A DNA stretch of 64,000 nucleotides from Mucilaginibacter sp. OK268. GTDB lineage: Bacteria > Bacteroidota > Bacteroidia > Sphingobacteriales > Sphingobacteriaceae. How positions within the stretch are numbered: position 1 is the first letter of the stretch; each line of letters starts with the position of its first letter. Both the position numbers and the translations under genes were made by a program. This document shows positions 9,056 through 17,612 of this stretch, one piece after another. The stretch is taken from the NCBI RefSeq assembly GCF_900103125.1, contig NZ_FNJV01000003.1, positions 434,001-498,000 on the forward strand, written 5' to 3'. Under the pieces are notes generated by a model that did not search any database, had not been told where the DNA came from, and saw only the letters and a program-made list of their open reading frames with translations.

Positions 9056-9160
9056 TGCAGATGTGCAGATTCCAAATGTGCAGATGCTTTAAAAGATAAA
9101 ATATTACGAGTTCAGATTATTCAATAATTCATTAACTCACTAATTCAATAATTAAAAGAA
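9056..9160. repeat. Word-repeat gap between iscS and iscU
   Basis: Contains GCAGATGTGCAGAT and CCAAATGTGCAGATGC copies followed by ATTCAATAATTCATTAACTC-type words. It is AT-rich, low in complexity and without coding potential, like the gaps at 4640-4763 and 9586-9700. Confidence 0.5.
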
Positions 9161-9161
9161 A

Positions 9162-9575
9162 ATGGCATATTCAGATAAAGTAATCGATCACTATACTAAC
9201 CCCCGCAATGTGGGCACTTTGGATAAAAGCAGTCACAAAGTAGGTACCGGTTTAGTAGGTGCACCTGAGTGCGGCGACGTAATGCGTTTGCAGATACAGG
9301 TTGATGATAACAATGTTATCACCGATGCAAAATTTAAAACTTTCGGATGCGGTTCGGCTATCGCTTCTTCATCATTAGCTACAGAGTGGTTAAAAGGCAA
9401 AAGCATTGACGATGCCATGAAGATCGATAACATGGATATCGTTGAAGAATTAGCATTGCCGCCGGTAAAAATTCACTGTTCAGTTTTGGCAGAGGATGCT
9501 ATTAAGGCAGCAATCAATGATTTCCGCGTAAAAAACGGCTTAGCGCCAATTGCAAGCGAAAAAGTACATCACTAA
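9162..9575 (+). CDS. iscU: Fe-S cluster scaffold protein
   Basis: A 137-residue scaffold on which IscS builds Fe-S clusters. The three cluster cysteines are C37 (GAPECGDVM), C63 (TFGCGSAIASSS) and C106 (VKIHCSVLAED), with the stabilising Asp39. The LPPVK HscA-binding motif is present (residues 99-103), which suggests that an HscA-type chaperone exists elsewhere in the genome. It lies 113 bases after iscS, beyond a word-repeat gap. Confidence 0.98.
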   Translation: MAYSDKVIDHYTNPRNVGTLDKSSHKVGTGLVGAPECGDVMRLQIQVDDNNVITDAKFKTFGCGSAIASSSLATEWLKGKSIDDAMKIDNMDIVEELALPPVKIHCSVLAEDAIKAAINDFRVKNGLAPIASEKVHH

Positions 9576-9585
9576 AAAGATGTAA

Positions 9586-9700
9586 GATATTAGATGTGAG
9601 ATTTGAGACTTACATCTGATTTTATAATGTATTATTGATTTGATTTTTGTGATGGGGGTTGATCTCACGTTTCAAATCTCATATCTCAGATCTAATAACA
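9586..9700. repeat. Word-repeat gap between iscU and iscA
   Basis: GATGTAAGATATTAGATGTG and AGATTTGAGACTTACATC on the left face TCTCACGTTTCAAATCTC and ATATCTCAGATCTAATA on the right, giving an imperfect inverted repeat of the same vocabulary as the element upstream of tpiA's neighbour at 4640-4763. Confidence 0.6.
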
Positions 9701-10027
9701 ATGGTAACAATAACTGAAAAAGCAAAAAGCAAAATAGATCACCTGATGCAGGATGGAGGACTTGATGCCTCTTACTTTCTGCGTGTTTCTGTTCAGGGTG
9801 GTGGTTGCTCAGGTTTATCCTATAATCTTGATTTTGATAATGAAGAGAAAAAAGGCGACCAGTTTTTTGAAGATCAGGGTATCCGTTTTGCACTTGACAT
9901 GAAATCATTCCTGTACCTTGCCGGTACCGAACTTGATTTTTCTGACGGTTTGAACGGAAAGGGTTTTGCATTCAATAACCCTAACGCCAGCCGTACCTGC
10001 GGTTGCGGCGAAAGCTTCTCTGTATAA
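9701..10027 (+). CDS. iscA: A-type Fe-S cluster carrier
   Basis: A 108-residue A-type carrier that passes clusters from IscU to apo-enzymes. The conserved cysteines are C36 (GGGCSGLSY), C100 and C102 (TCGCGESFSV). The frame is open back to 9659, but those 14 codons lie inside the word repeat; the start MVTITEKAKSKI at 9701 matches the family. A strong terminator follows, closing the isc set. Confidence 0.95.
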   Translation: MVTITEKAKSKIDHLMQDGGLDASYFLRVSVQGGGCSGLSYNLDFDNEEKKGDQFFEDQGIRFALDMKSFLYLAGTELDFSDGLNGKGFAFNNPNASRTCGCGESFSV

Positions 10028-10048
10028 AAATTACTATAAATGATATTT

Positions 10049-10077
10049 AAAAGCGGCTCCAAATTGGAGCCGCTTTT
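10049..10077 (+). terminator. Terminator of the isc genes
   Basis: AAAAGCGGCTCC and GGAGCCGCTTTT form a perfect 12-bp stem with a five-base loop, followed by GTTTTT. Confidence 0.9.
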
Positions 10078-10097
10078 GTTTTTACTTGTTTTTGTGT

Positions 10098-10190
10098 GTC
10101 ATCCTGAACTTGTTTCAGGATCTCTCAGGACAGGTTAGCCATTATATTGTATACCTTGCTGGTGGGATGCCGAAACAAGTTCGGCATGAC
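10098..10190. repeat. REP-like double hairpin (copy 2)
   Basis: Two hairpins, TCCTGAACTTGTTTCAGGA and GCCGAAACAAGTTCGGC, are joined by a linker with GGACAGGTTAG and CCTTGCTGGTGGGAT. The outer ends GTCAT and ATGAC are complementary. Copy 4 at 17019-17112 is the same element in reverse orientation. Confidence 0.7.
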
Positions 10191-10205
10191 GTATCTGTTT
10201 ATCCA

Positions 10206-11042
10206 TCAAAACATAGCAGCAGGTTCCACCCCATCCGGAATAACCTGCTCTACGCTCCAGTGCTCTACTATTTTACTATGCTCAACCCTGAATATTTCAT
10301 AAAATGCGAAAGACTTATCCTCTTTTCTAAATTCAGATTGGACGGTTACAAAATCGCCTTCGGCAATTATTCGATGTATTTTGATAGCACGACCCGGATC
10401 ATCATTTAAATAGCTGGCCAAGTTTTTTCCACTGTTAATTATTACAGGATCATGCTCTACGTAAGCTTTATCGATAAAAGAGTGCATCTCAGAATCCCTA
10501 TTCCTAATTGCTTTGTAAAACCGGTCTACAATCGCTTTGCTGTTAACAGTTGAGGCATCCTTATCAACCTCATTGCTTCCGTTGGTAGCGGTGACTACCA
10601 TACCAGTTTGATCAGGCATCTCCTGTATCGCATCCCAGTGCTCAGCAAGCACGCCATCCTTCAATTTAAACACATCGATAACGACCATTCGTTTACCCAT
10701 AAACACGATATCCAGATGTGTAACCACCAGATCGCCTTCCTGTATGGCCCTAATGATGGGCGATTTACCCCCCTCTGGCGGCGGTGGTAATGTTTTTAAA
10801 TAATTGATCACATCTGTAATACCAGCCCTCCCCTGTTTAACGTTGGGATTATGCTGAATATAATCTTCCCGTACAAATTCAGGGATCAGTTCGGCCCGGC
10901 GCTGGCCAACAATTAGTTTATAAAATGATAGTACTCTTTGTTTATTGGTTAAGGTATCCATAATTGTATTTGCTTTGCCAGGCAAGCTTATGCATAGTAA
11001 AATGCAGGAAATAGCCATTGCCTGTAGTTGTGTAATTTTCAT
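10206..11042 (-). CDS. Exported protein with two SnoaL/NTF2-like domains
   Basis: A 278-residue protein. Residues 1-25 form a signal peptide (AMAISCILLCISLPGKANT). Two SnoaL-like alpha+beta cone domains follow: about 35-150 (LSFYKLIVGQRRAELIPEFV to VLAEHWDAIQEMPD) and 168-275 (IVDRFYKAIRNRDSEMHSFI to IVEHWSVEQVIPDG). Both contain the HWD/HWS strand and the YIQHNP/YVEHDP motif that lines the pocket in this family. A tandem secreted SnoaL protein may bind or transform a small hydrophobic molecule; no catalytic role can be named. It is flanked by REP-like elements. Confidence 0.8.
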   Translation of the reverse strand: MKITQLQAMAISCILLCISLPGKANTIMDTLTNKQRVLSFYKLIVGQRRAELIPEFVREDYIQHNPNVKQGRAGITDVINYLKTLPPPPEGGKSPIIRAIQEGDLVVTHLDIVFMGKRMVVIDVFKLKDGVLAEHWDAIQEMPDQTGMVVTATNGSNEVDKDASTVNSKAIVDRFYKAIRNRDSEMHSFIDKAYVEHDPVIINSGKNLASYLNDDPGRAIKIHRIIAEGDFVTVQSEFRKEDKSFAFYEIFRVEHSKIVEHWSVEQVIPDGVEPAAMF

Positions 11043-11405
11043 TACTTGTAGTAAAAAATAAATGATGTAAAATTTAGTTCATGCGAAACACTGACGCTAA
11101 AAGCTCAGCGTTTTTAATAACCTCTTTAACAGGCCGGATTTTTGGCAATCCTGATTTGATATGTGGTAAAAGTAATTATGCATTAAAGGTAGCAATATTT
11201 TCGATATAGAGATGAAATGGGTGCAATTCAAATATGAGCAATTCCTTTGCTTTAAGTCGGTTAACATAAATCCATGATATTATGACAATTAAAACATTCA
11301 ACTATTTTATTATCAAATAATTAAACTAATGTTAACCATAAAATATGTAAACCATGTCAACCCACTTTTTAACAGGCAAATCGCAGATTGGGCAAGTCTA
11401 AATAT

Positions 11406-11437
11406 CCTGTGGGATGCCGAAATAAATTCGGCATGAC
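11406..11437. repeat. REP-like single hairpin (copy 3)
   Basis: GATGCCGAAATAAATTCGGC and the flanking CCTGTGG and ATGACATG match one half of the double-hairpin elements at 10098 and 17019. Confidence 0.6.
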
Positions 11438-11468
11438 ATGCTGCATTTTTTTAACGGGATTTCCCTGC

Positions 11469-12893
11469 TTACTCCTCTGCCGGGGCGGCATAAAACCGGC
11501 CATCAAAATTAACCAGGAAAAGCTCGGTAGTAGCACGTGTAACCGCAGTATAAAACCAGCGCAGAAAATCCATATTGATCATTTCGTCGGTCACGTAACC
11601 CTGATCAACAAATACGGCATCCCACTGTCCGCCCTGGGCTTTGTGGCAGGTAATGGCGTAGGCAAACTTGATCTGCAATGCGTTGTAGTATGGATTTTGT
11701 TTTAATTCATTATGCATAGCACGTTTGTTAACCATACCCTCATAATCCTTCATCACTTCCTCATAAAATCGCTTCTGATCGGCCTGTGACAGGGCGGGTG
11801 AGTCAGCATACAAGGTATCCAGCAATACTTTACAATCCAGCACCGGGTCTTCGGCGTAATCAATAAACTCTATTTGCACATCGGCAAACCTGAAACCGTA
11901 CATATCTTCAATCCTGCGCACCTTTCTGATGCGGGCAATATCGCCATTGGCAATAAAATTGGTACTGCTTTCGTCCTGTTCCTGTAGCCAGAAGTAATTA
12001 TTTTTCACCACCATGATCTGGTCGCCGCCGGTAAGCTCTTCCTCTCGATATAATATCCGGTTCCTGATCTGCCCATTGTACAGATTGGCATTTTTATTGG
12101 AGCGGCAAATGATTAACGTACGATCATAACCATATTTCCGGTAAGCGTACTCCAGCCCCTCAGAAAGTCGCTCACCCGTCATCCTGAATACATCTTTATA
12201 TCCTTTGGTAACTACCTTTGGCGTGCTGATTTCTTTTACCCTGATAATATCACGTATGCGGGTAGCATTATACAGGATCCCGGAATTTTTCCCCTGGCGC
12301 AGCACGTCGGTCAGTTCATAGCTAAACACGGTTAGCCCAAACTTATCTTTCATAAAACCCGCATCGAGCGCAGGGCTGTTTTCAGAGCCTACTGGCGGCA
12401 ATTGGGCCGTATCACCCACTAATACCAACTTACAGTTTTTGGTGTTGTATACGTACTTTAATAGGTCGTACAGTAACGATGCGCGGTTGAAGCCTCCCGG
12501 TTCGTCAGATATCATAGATGCCTCGTCCACTATAAAAAGTGTATCGCTGGCCAGATTATCTGCTATAGCAAAGCCATCATCCAGATTCAAAGCAGATTTT
12601 TTTCGGTAGATGCGTTTATGTATGGTAAACGCCTTACGACCGGAATAATTCGTGATCACTTTGGCGGCACGCCCCGTTGGCGCCAGCAAAACGGCTTTAT
12701 ACTTATACTCACGCAATGCTTTTACCAAAGCACCTAATACAGTGGTTTTACCTGTACCGGCATAACCTTTTAATATAAAACACTCATCTCCATCATCGCT
12801 CAGCAAGAACTCATGTAAACGATTGAACAACTCTAACTGCTGCCCGGTGGGTTGATGCGGAAAGGCCTTACGTATATGATCAATTTCAGTCAC
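11469..12893 (-). CDS. RecD/Dda-like ATP-dependent DNA helicase
   Basis: A 474-residue superfamily 1B helicase. Walker A is ILKGYAGTGKTTV (residues about 41-52), Walker B/DEAD is LFIVDEASMIS, motif III is VLVGDTAQLPPVG, and the C-terminal UvrD_C_2 region contains FAYAITCHKAQGGQWDAV and FYTAVTRATTEL. It has only the helicase core, without the RecBC partners or the N-terminal extension of RecD2, so it resembles phage T4 Dda and the small RecD-like helicases of Bacteroidota. A role in replication-fork repair is inferred. It diverges from a membrane-protein gene with a 54-base gap. Confidence 0.9.
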   Translation of the reverse strand: MTEIDHIRKAFPHQPTGQQLELFNRLHEFLLSDDGDECFILKGYAGTGKTTVLGALVKALREYKYKAVLLAPTGRAAKVITNYSGRKAFTIHKRIYRKKSALNLDDGFAIADNLASDTLFIVDEASMISDEPGGFNRASLLYDLLKYVYNTKNCKLVLVGDTAQLPPVGSENSPALDAGFMKDKFGLTVFSYELTDVLRQGKNSGILYNATRIRDIIRVKEISTPKVVTKGYKDVFRMTGERLSEGLEYAYRKYGYDRTLIICRSNKNANLYNGQIRNRILYREEELTGGDQIMVVKNNYFWLQEQDESSTNFIANGDIARIRKVRRIEDMYGFRFADVQIEFIDYAEDPVLDCKVLLDTLYADSPALSQADQKRFYEEVMKDYEGMVNKRAMHNELKQNPYYNALQIKFAYAITCHKAQGGQWDAVFVDQGYVTDEMINMDFLRWFYTAVTRATTELFLVNFDGRFYAAPAEE

Positions 12894-12936
12894 TTTACAA
12901 AAATGATGATAAGTTAATTACTTAACATCATTTTTA

Positions 12937-12944
12937 TAAATTTG
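12937..12944 (+). promoter_or_regulatory. -7 promoter element TAAATTTG
   Basis: Exact TAnnTTTG match ending three bases before the ATG at 12948. If it is used, the mRNA of the following gene would be leaderless or nearly so. Confidence 0.45.
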
Positions 12945-12947
12945 ACC

Positions 12948-13439
12948 ATGGAATTTGATGAAAATAAAGACGACGAAATAGAATGCAAATATTCCGAAGA
13001 TGATTATGTAGATATATACTCTAAAAGGGCCATATTCTGGTTCTGTATATTTTTTGATGTAGTGTTTGGCGGTGTATTGTTAATGATTAACCTCATAACC
13101 GCAGGCTACAGAAAAGCCGCAACCCATGTTTTACTTTTTTCGGTTTTGTATTATATACTAACAATTTATATCATCAGTTTTTCAGGTATCAAAGTTGATG
13201 TAGCAACGCTTAAAAAAGCTTCTTCCGGTGTACAGTTAAGTCCAGCTGAAATAAAACCACTGTTATCGTTGGCGGGGCTAACCATACTTTTAAAAATAGT
13301 GGGTGGACTTATATTAACCAGGTATTTCTTTAAGAAATATTTCCCGGATGATGATTATTATCCTAAACCAATCTGGAGAGCCATCATGGTATCTTTATTG
13401 ATATCATTCTTTTTAGCTTACATATTGCCATTTCTATAA
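12948..13439 (+). CDS. Membrane protein with acidic N-terminus, unknown
   Basis: A 163-residue protein. Residues 1-28 are hydrophilic and acidic (EFDENKDDEIE). Four membrane segments follow: about 29-55 (AIFWFCIFFDVVFGGVLLMI), 62-84 (AATHVLLFSVLYYILTIYII), 106-128 (LLSLAGLTILLKIVGGLIL) and 144-163 (AIMVSLLISFFLAYILPFL). No known domain is recognised. The frame reaches a TTG at 12942 but ATG at 12948 is preferred. Confidence 0.65.
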   Translation: MEFDENKDDEIECKYSEDDYVDIYSKRAIFWFCIFFDVVFGGVLLMINLITAGYRKAATHVLLFSVLYYILTIYIISFSGIKVDVATLKKASSGVQLSPAEIKPLLSLAGLTILLKIVGGLILTRYFFKKYFPDDDYYPKPIWRAIMVSLLISFFLAYILPFL

Positions 13440-13493
13440 ATTGTACTTAGTGTATTTTTAATTACGATATCTATAGTATCTGCCAAAAAATAC

Positions 13494-13501
13494 TACTTTT
13501 G
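13494..13501 (+). promoter_or_regulatory. -7 promoter element TACTTTTG of the DUF3822-rsmD unit
   Basis: Exact TAnnTTTG match ten bases upstream of the ATG at 13512. Confidence 0.55.
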
Positions 13502-13511
13502 TTAAACTGGC

Positions 13512-14324
13512 ATGAGCGAATACAATTATAACTACCATGATGATAACTTTAGCCTTGATGAGGCTGAGCGTTATAATTTATTGATACAGATTGATAAAGC
13601 TACATTTTCGTACGCGATCACCGATCAGGATAAATTGGTTGCCTGTGCGGATATGCATCCGTTAGATGAGTTAACCAATCCACAGGAATTGCTCGACCTT
13701 TTATCGGCCAAGTACAAACAGGTAGTGGTGGGTTTGCCAGCTAATGGCTTTACCCTGGTACCTAAAAGTTTGTTTAGCCCTGATCACGTTACCGATTTTG
13801 CCCGCTTTTTGGATGTCCAATCAGGCGAAAAAGTATCCGCTCAATCTTTAGATAACAGCAATACCATCATTTACAAAACCGACAGCGCTATCATTAACGC
13901 GGCCGAAGAATTTGGCCTTCGTAACAGCGTGTTTTCGTCAAAAGGATGGATAACTGCCATTGCTAAAAATAACCCTGCCGATCATGATCTGTACCTGAAT
14001 TTAAATGGTTCACATGTCGAGATCGTAACTTTCAAAGGTGGGTCTTTACGCTTTTATAACCGCTTTGAATTTCAAAATAACGACGAGCTTACTTACTTTA
14101 TAGCTCTGACAGCCAACGAGCTTGGTTTGCAATTGGCTGATGTTCATATTTACTTAAATGGCGATATTGACACCGGCGATAAAAGCATTAGTCATCTGGC
14201 GGACTTTTTTGGCCAGGTACAGCTTAATCAACTACAAGTAGTACAAGTCCCAGCCGAAATACTTGCACACCAAATATTGCCACTCGCTGCTTTATCTTTA
14301 TGCGCATCATCGGAGGCAGTTTAA
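13512..14324 (+). CDS. DUF3822 family protein
   Basis: A 270-residue cytoplasmic protein matching the Bacteroidota family DUF3822, which has an actin/hexokinase-like (ASKHA) flavour: LLIQIDKATFSYAITDQDKL at the N-terminus, HDLYLNLNGSHVEIVTFKGG in the middle and HIYLNGDIDTGDKS near the C-terminus. It overlaps rsmD by 25 bases, a conserved linkage in this phylum that suggests a role in ribosome or envelope housekeeping. The function is not known. Confidence 0.85.
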   Translation: MSEYNYNYHDDNFSLDEAERYNLLIQIDKATFSYAITDQDKLVACADMHPLDELTNPQELLDLLSAKYKQVVVGLPANGFTLVPKSLFSPDHVTDFARFLDVQSGEKVSAQSLDNSNTIIYKTDSAIINAAEEFGLRNSVFSSKGWITAIAKNNPADHDLYLNLNGSHVEIVTFKGGSLRFYNRFEFQNNDELTYFIALTANELGLQLADVHIYLNGDIDTGDKSISHLADFFGQVQLNQLQVVQVPAEILAHQILPLAALSLCASSEAV

Positions 14325-14842
14325 AGGGGCTGCGACTTAACCCACCCAAGAATCTTCCGGTACGCCCTACAACTGATCTGGCTAAGGAGGCATTGTTCAA
14401 TATCCTGCAAAATCAGATTGAATTTGAGGACATTAAGGTACTTGATCTGTTCAGCGGAACGGGTAATATCTCCATGGAGTTTGCCTCCAGAGGAGCCGCA
14501 CAGGTAATCTCGGTTGACCGCAGTATCCATTGCGTTAACTATTTGAAGGATATATCGCGCCAGCACAAGTTGGAGCAGATAAAGGCCTATAAGGAGGATG
14601 TTTTCAAATATCTACAGATGGAAACCGAGCAGTACGACCTTATTTTTGCCGACCCACCTTACGATCTTAATAAGATCCCCGAAATATCAAAAATAGTTTT
14701 TGAACGCAACATCCTGGCACCCGACGGACTACTGATCGTGGAGCATCAATCCATGCAAAATTTGAACAATCACCCAACTTTTGTGGAGCAACGAAAATAC
14801 GGGCATTCCTCCTTTTCATTTTTCAGACATCCCGCTGAGTAA
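14300..14842 (+). CDS. rsmD: 16S rRNA (guanine966-N2)-methyltransferase
   Basis: A 180-residue SAM-dependent methyltransferase that modifies G966 of 16S rRNA. MRIIGGSLKGLRL and RPTTDLAKEALFNIL are typical of the family; motif I is VLDLFSGTGNISMEF (residues about 46-60) and the catalytic motif IV is IFADPPYDL, specific for N-methylation of adenine or guanine. The ATG lies 25 bases inside the DUF3822 gene in another frame, so the two are translationally coupled. The length is slightly below E. coli RsmD. Confidence 0.95.
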   Translation: MRIIGGSLKGLRLNPPKNLPVRPTTDLAKEALFNILQNQIEFEDIKVLDLFSGTGNISMEFASRGAAQVISVDRSIHCVNYLKDISRQHKLEQIKAYKEDVFKYLQMETEQYDLIFADPPYDLNKIPEISKIVFERNILAPDGLLIVEHQSMQNLNNHPTFVEQRKYGHSSFSFFRHPAE

Positions 14843-15065
14843 TGCTGCTAAAAACTTTTTAAACCTTTAATTTTAACACTTTTTTAGCTAAAACAGCGTA
14901 AAAAAGCGTGATTTTTATCCATTTTAACAAAGTTTTAACGCCATTTTAACACTTTTTAACAAATTTTTGATGGGTTTTGAAAGGTTTAAAAAGTATTAAT
15001 TTATTGATTATCAAATAACTACCTACAAAACAGCCGCTTTTTGCTTCCTTTTGTTCTTTAACAAA
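14843..15065. other. AT-rich gap with phased TTTTAAC words
   Basis: Downstream of rsmD the sequence is AT-rich and contains TTTTAAC at 14871, 14922, 14933, 14944 and 14954, the last four spaced 11, 11 and 10 bases. No ORF or RNA gene is visible. Confidence 0.5.
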
Positions 15066-15066
15066 A

Positions 15067-15100
15067 CAGCCCGGATCTCTGTAAAAAGAGAACCGGGCTG
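15067..15100. terminator. Bidirectional terminator rsmD / deoR-type gene
   Basis: CAGCCCGG and TCTC pair with GAGA and CCGGGCTG around an eight-base loop. It lies between convergent genes; the minus-strand side is followed by TTTTGTTAAAG. Confidence 0.75.
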
Positions 15101-15179
15101 CTTATATTATAAAGATACGAAATTTTTCCCGCAGTTTCAAACCAACATATTTCCCTAAATAAGTTGAACATTCGTTACT

Positions 15180-15929
15180 CTATACCACCTGTAAAATAGT
15201 CAGCGCCGTATCTTTAAAGCCCGCGAGTTTTTGGTCATCCGCATTCGTGATAATAGCCTCAACCTGGTTGATATCAGCAAATTTGAGGTAGGTCTCCTTC
15301 CCTACTTTGCTGTCGTCGCATAACACGTAGGTGTAGGCGCTTTGATGGATATACATCAATGTAATTTCGGCCTCCAGCTCGCTGTTGGCAAACAAACCAT
15401 GCGCCGATATACCATCCACTCCTAAAAAAGCCTTGCCTGCACGGTACCTGGCAATATGCTCATTGGCTATTTTACCATGGGTAGCCTGCCGCTCGTTATT
15501 AAATTCGCCGCCGATGATATTGATAGATACCGAACAGTTTTGCAGTTCATAAATAACCGGCAGGGAGTTGGTGATCACCTTGATTTTTTTATGCTTAATA
15601 AACTGGCACAATCTGAAAACCGTGCTGCCACAATCCATAAAAATAATATCGCCATCGTTAATATGCTCAACCGCCCTGCGACAAATACTATCCTTCACAT
15701 TAGCATTTTGAGCCGCCTTATTTACAAAATCATGCGGTTTAGCTAATGGATCAACTTTCATGGCGCCGCCGTGGGTACGATAAAGCAAACCATCATTAGC
15801 CAACTGGTTCAGATCGCGCCGGGCAGTGATCTCCGAAATATCCAATTCGGCCGCCAACTCTTTGATGTCAACCTCGCCGGTACGGTCCAGTTGCTCCATT
15901 ATTTTTTGCTTTCTTTTTTGAAAGTTCAT
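15180..15929 (-). CDS. DeoR/GlpR-family transcriptional repressor
   Basis: A 249-residue regulator. The N-terminal winged helix has the DeoR signature (VDIKELAAELDISEITARRDL, residues about 18-40, then GLLYRTHGGA). The C-terminal DeoRC sensor domain contains IFMDCGSTVFRLCQFI, ITNSLPVIYEL and ADINQVEAIITN, which binds phosphorylated sugars in this family. It is divergent from nudK; four 10-bp repeats in the 60-base gap are likely operators. GDP-mannose-related or other sugar-nucleotide metabolites are plausible effectors, judging from the neighbour. Confidence 0.9.
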   Translation of the reverse strand: MNFQKRKQKIMEQLDRTGEVDIKELAAELDISEITARRDLNQLANDGLLYRTHGGAMKVDPLAKPHDFVNKAAQNANVKDSICRRAVEHINDGDIIFMDCGSTVFRLCQFIKHKKIKVITNSLPVIYELQNCSVSINIIGGEFNNERQATHGKIANEHIARYRAGKAFLGVDGISAHGLFANSELEAEITLMYIHQSAYTYVLCDDSKVGKETYLKFADINQVEAIITNADDQKLAGFKDTALTILQVV

Positions 15930-15941
15930 TTAAATAGTTTT

Positions 15942-15981
15942 AATTTGATCAAAATTAATCATAATTGATCATTTTTAATCA
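15942..15981. promoter_or_regulatory. Four tandem 10-bp repeats, probable DeoR-family operator
   Basis: The gap between the DeoR gene and nudK contains AATTTGATCA, AAATTAATCA, TAATTGATCA and TTTTTAATCA in direct succession, each ending TTRATCA. One-turn spacing puts all copies on one DNA face. The RATCAWW core resembles the RAYCAA direct repeats described for the DeoR-family repressor IolR. Confidence 0.65.
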
Positions 15982-15989
15982 ATTAATAT

Positions 15990-16568
15990 ATGACTGATAT
16001 CAAAATCTTAAAAACAGAGGTACTATCAGACAATTGGTACATCCTCCGGAAAATAATTTTTGAAGCTACAAAAAAAGATGGCACGGTACTAAAACTTACC
16101 CGCGAAGCATACGACCGGGGCAATGGCGCTACCATACTTTTATATAACCGCGACAATAAAACGGTGATACTGACCAAACAATTCCGGATGGCTACTTACA
16201 TCAACGGCAATGACAACGGAATGCTGATTGAGTGCTGCGCCGGTTTGCTGGATCAAAACAATGCCGAAGATTGCATCAGGCGGGAAACGGAAGAGGAAAC
16301 AGGTTACCAGATCAGGAATGTAAAAAAGGTGTTCGAAGCGTATATGTCGCCGGGCTCGGTAACGGAGATCCTTTATTTCTTTGTCGCGGAGTACACTAAA
16401 GACATGAAAATAAGCGCTGGCGGCGGACTGGAAGAAGAACACGAAAATATTGAAGTGCTGGAACTGCCATTTGCCACGGCCCTGCAAATGGTGCAAACTG
16501 GCGAAATAAAAGATGGCAAAACCATCATGCTTTTACAATACGCACAACTTAATCAGTTAATATCATGA
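15990..16568 (+). CDS. nudK: Nudix hydrolase, GDP-mannose pyrophosphatase NudK-like
   Basis: A 192-residue Nudix protein closely resembling E. coli NudK, which hydrolyses GDP-mannose to GMP and mannose 1-phosphate. Shared segments include [34 protein letters not shown], the Nudix box ending [30 protein letters not shown] and the [19 protein letters not shown] block. The length is identical to NudK. Its stop overlaps the ATG of the next gene by four bases (ATGA), so they form an operon, probably controlled by the divergent DeoR protein. Confidence 0.92.
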   Translation: MTDIKILKTEVLSDNWYILRKIIFEATKKDGTVLKLTREAYDRGNGATILLYNRDNKTVILTKQFRMATYINGNDNGMLIECCAGLLDQNNAEDCIRRETEEETGYQIRNVKKVFEAYMSPGSVTEILYFFVAEYTKDMKISAGGGLEEEHENIEVLELPFATALQMVQTGEIKDGKTIMLLQYAQLNQLIS

Positions 16569-16933
16569 AGAACACACCCTTGGTAATTTTAATTGCAGGC
16601 CCGTACCGCTCGGGCACCAACGATGATCCAAACCTGATGGCTCAAAACCTAAAGAAACTGGAAGAAATGGCGCTACCGATATTCAGGGCCGGGCATATTC
16701 CGGTAATTGGTGAATGGTTTGCCTTACCCCTGCTGGAGCAAGCGGGTTCAAAACACCCCGGCGATGCTGCCTACGAAGAGATCCTGTATCCCGTAGCCCA
16801 GCGTCTGCTTACCAAATGCGACGCAGTTTTAAGGATTCCCGGCGCCTCCAAAGGAGCCGATGAGGATGTACGAATAGCGCAGGAACGTGGCTTGGAGGTT
16901 TATTACCGATTGGAAGATATTGTTGGAGCTTAA
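16565..16933 (+). CDS. DUF4406 / nucleoside 2-deoxyribosyltransferase-like protein
   Basis: A 122-residue protein with the Rossmann-like fold of DUF4406 and deoxyribosyltransferases. [16 protein letters not shown] (residues 7-22) matches the nucleotide-binding start, [15 protein letters not shown] the second block, and [30 protein letters not shown] the C-terminal active-site region with the Asp and Glu expected for sugar transfer or hydrolysis. It is translationally coupled to nudK, suggesting a joint step in nucleotide-sugar or nucleoside salvage. The exact reaction is unknown. Confidence 0.8.
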   Translation: MKNTPLVILIAGPYRSGTNDDPNLMAQNLKKLEEMALPIFRAGHIPVIGEWFALPLLEQAGSKHPGDAAYEEILYPVAQRLLTKCDAVLRIPGASKGADEDVRIAQERGLEVYYRLEDIVGA

Positions 16934-16940
16934 TTATTTT

Positions 16941-16987
16941 AAGACTTACGAAGTTTAACTCATTCCGTTTAAAACTTCGTAAGTCTT
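16941..16987 (+). terminator. 16-bp perfect inverted repeat after the nudK operon
   Basis: AAGACTTACGAAGTTT pairs perfectly with AAACTTCGTAAGTCTT across a 15-base loop. It has the position of a terminator but lacks a T tract on the plus strand. Confidence 0.55.
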
Positions 16988-17018
16988 GCTTTCGACGTAA
17001 TTCTTTTTGACATCTGAA

Positions 17019-17112
17019 GTCATGCCGAATTTATTTCGGCATCCCACCAGCAAGGTGTACAACCTGGTAGTTAACCTGTCCTGTGGGATCCTGAAACAAG
17101 TTCAGGATCCCA
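17019..17112. repeat. REP-like double hairpin (copy 4, inverted)
   Basis: Reverse-orientation copy of the element at 10098-10190: GCCGAATTTATTTCGGC, the linker ATCCCACCAGCAAGG ... AACCTGTCCTG, then GATCCTGAAACAAGTTCAGG. Confidence 0.7.
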
Positions 17113-17234
17113 CATTTCCGTTAACACCCCATCTTATATCATTTCTATATCATCCTTTGCTTTTATATAGGAGATGTTGTAAAAATTCGCTTAGTATTAC
17201 CATTAGTTACTATCACACAACAACCTTCAAAAGC

Positions 17235-17588
17235 ATGAACACGATACCGGAAATTGCCAATCGCTTGGCTTCATTATGTAATGAGCTTAAATTTGTAGAA
17301 GCTTACACCGAATTATACGCTGATAATGCCGTAAGCATTGATCCTAATAATAACAATGAACCGATAACCGGCCTTCATAACCTGCTTGAGCGCGAAAAAC
17401 AATTTTTAGCCGTTGTAGAGATCCATGACATTAAAGTATCTGAAGCAATTTTTGCAGGGAGTTACTTCAGTGTAATTCTTTCCATGCATTTCACCATTAA
17501 GGGCCAGGGCACTAAAATGCTTGAAGAGATCTGCGTTTATAAAGTTGAGAACGGAAAAATTGTTAGTCAGCAGTTTTTTATAGGTTGA
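17235..17588 (+). CDS. SnoaL-like (NTF2-fold) domain protein
   Basis: A 117-residue single-domain protein of the SnoaL/NTF2-like superfamily: MNTIPEIANRLASLCNELKF, then the LYADNAVSIDP strand, GLHNLLEREKQF helix and the C-terminal strands EEICVYKVENGKIVSQQFF. The frame is open back to 17007, but this upstream part is a REP-like element, so the ATG at 17235 is chosen. There is no signal peptide. The ligand or reaction is unknown. Confidence 0.75.
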   Translation: MNTIPEIANRLASLCNELKFVEAYTELYADNAVSIDPNNNNEPITGLHNLLEREKQFLAVVEIHDIKVSEAIFAGSYFSVILSMHFTIKGQGTKMLEEICVYKVENGKIVSQQFFIG

Positions 17589-17612
17589 AGGAGGGCTGAA
17601 AAAACTCTCCTG

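Noticed and set aside
9659..9700. Upstream start for iscA adding 14 residues
   Set aside because: The added codons are inside a non-coding word repeat and do not match A-type carriers.
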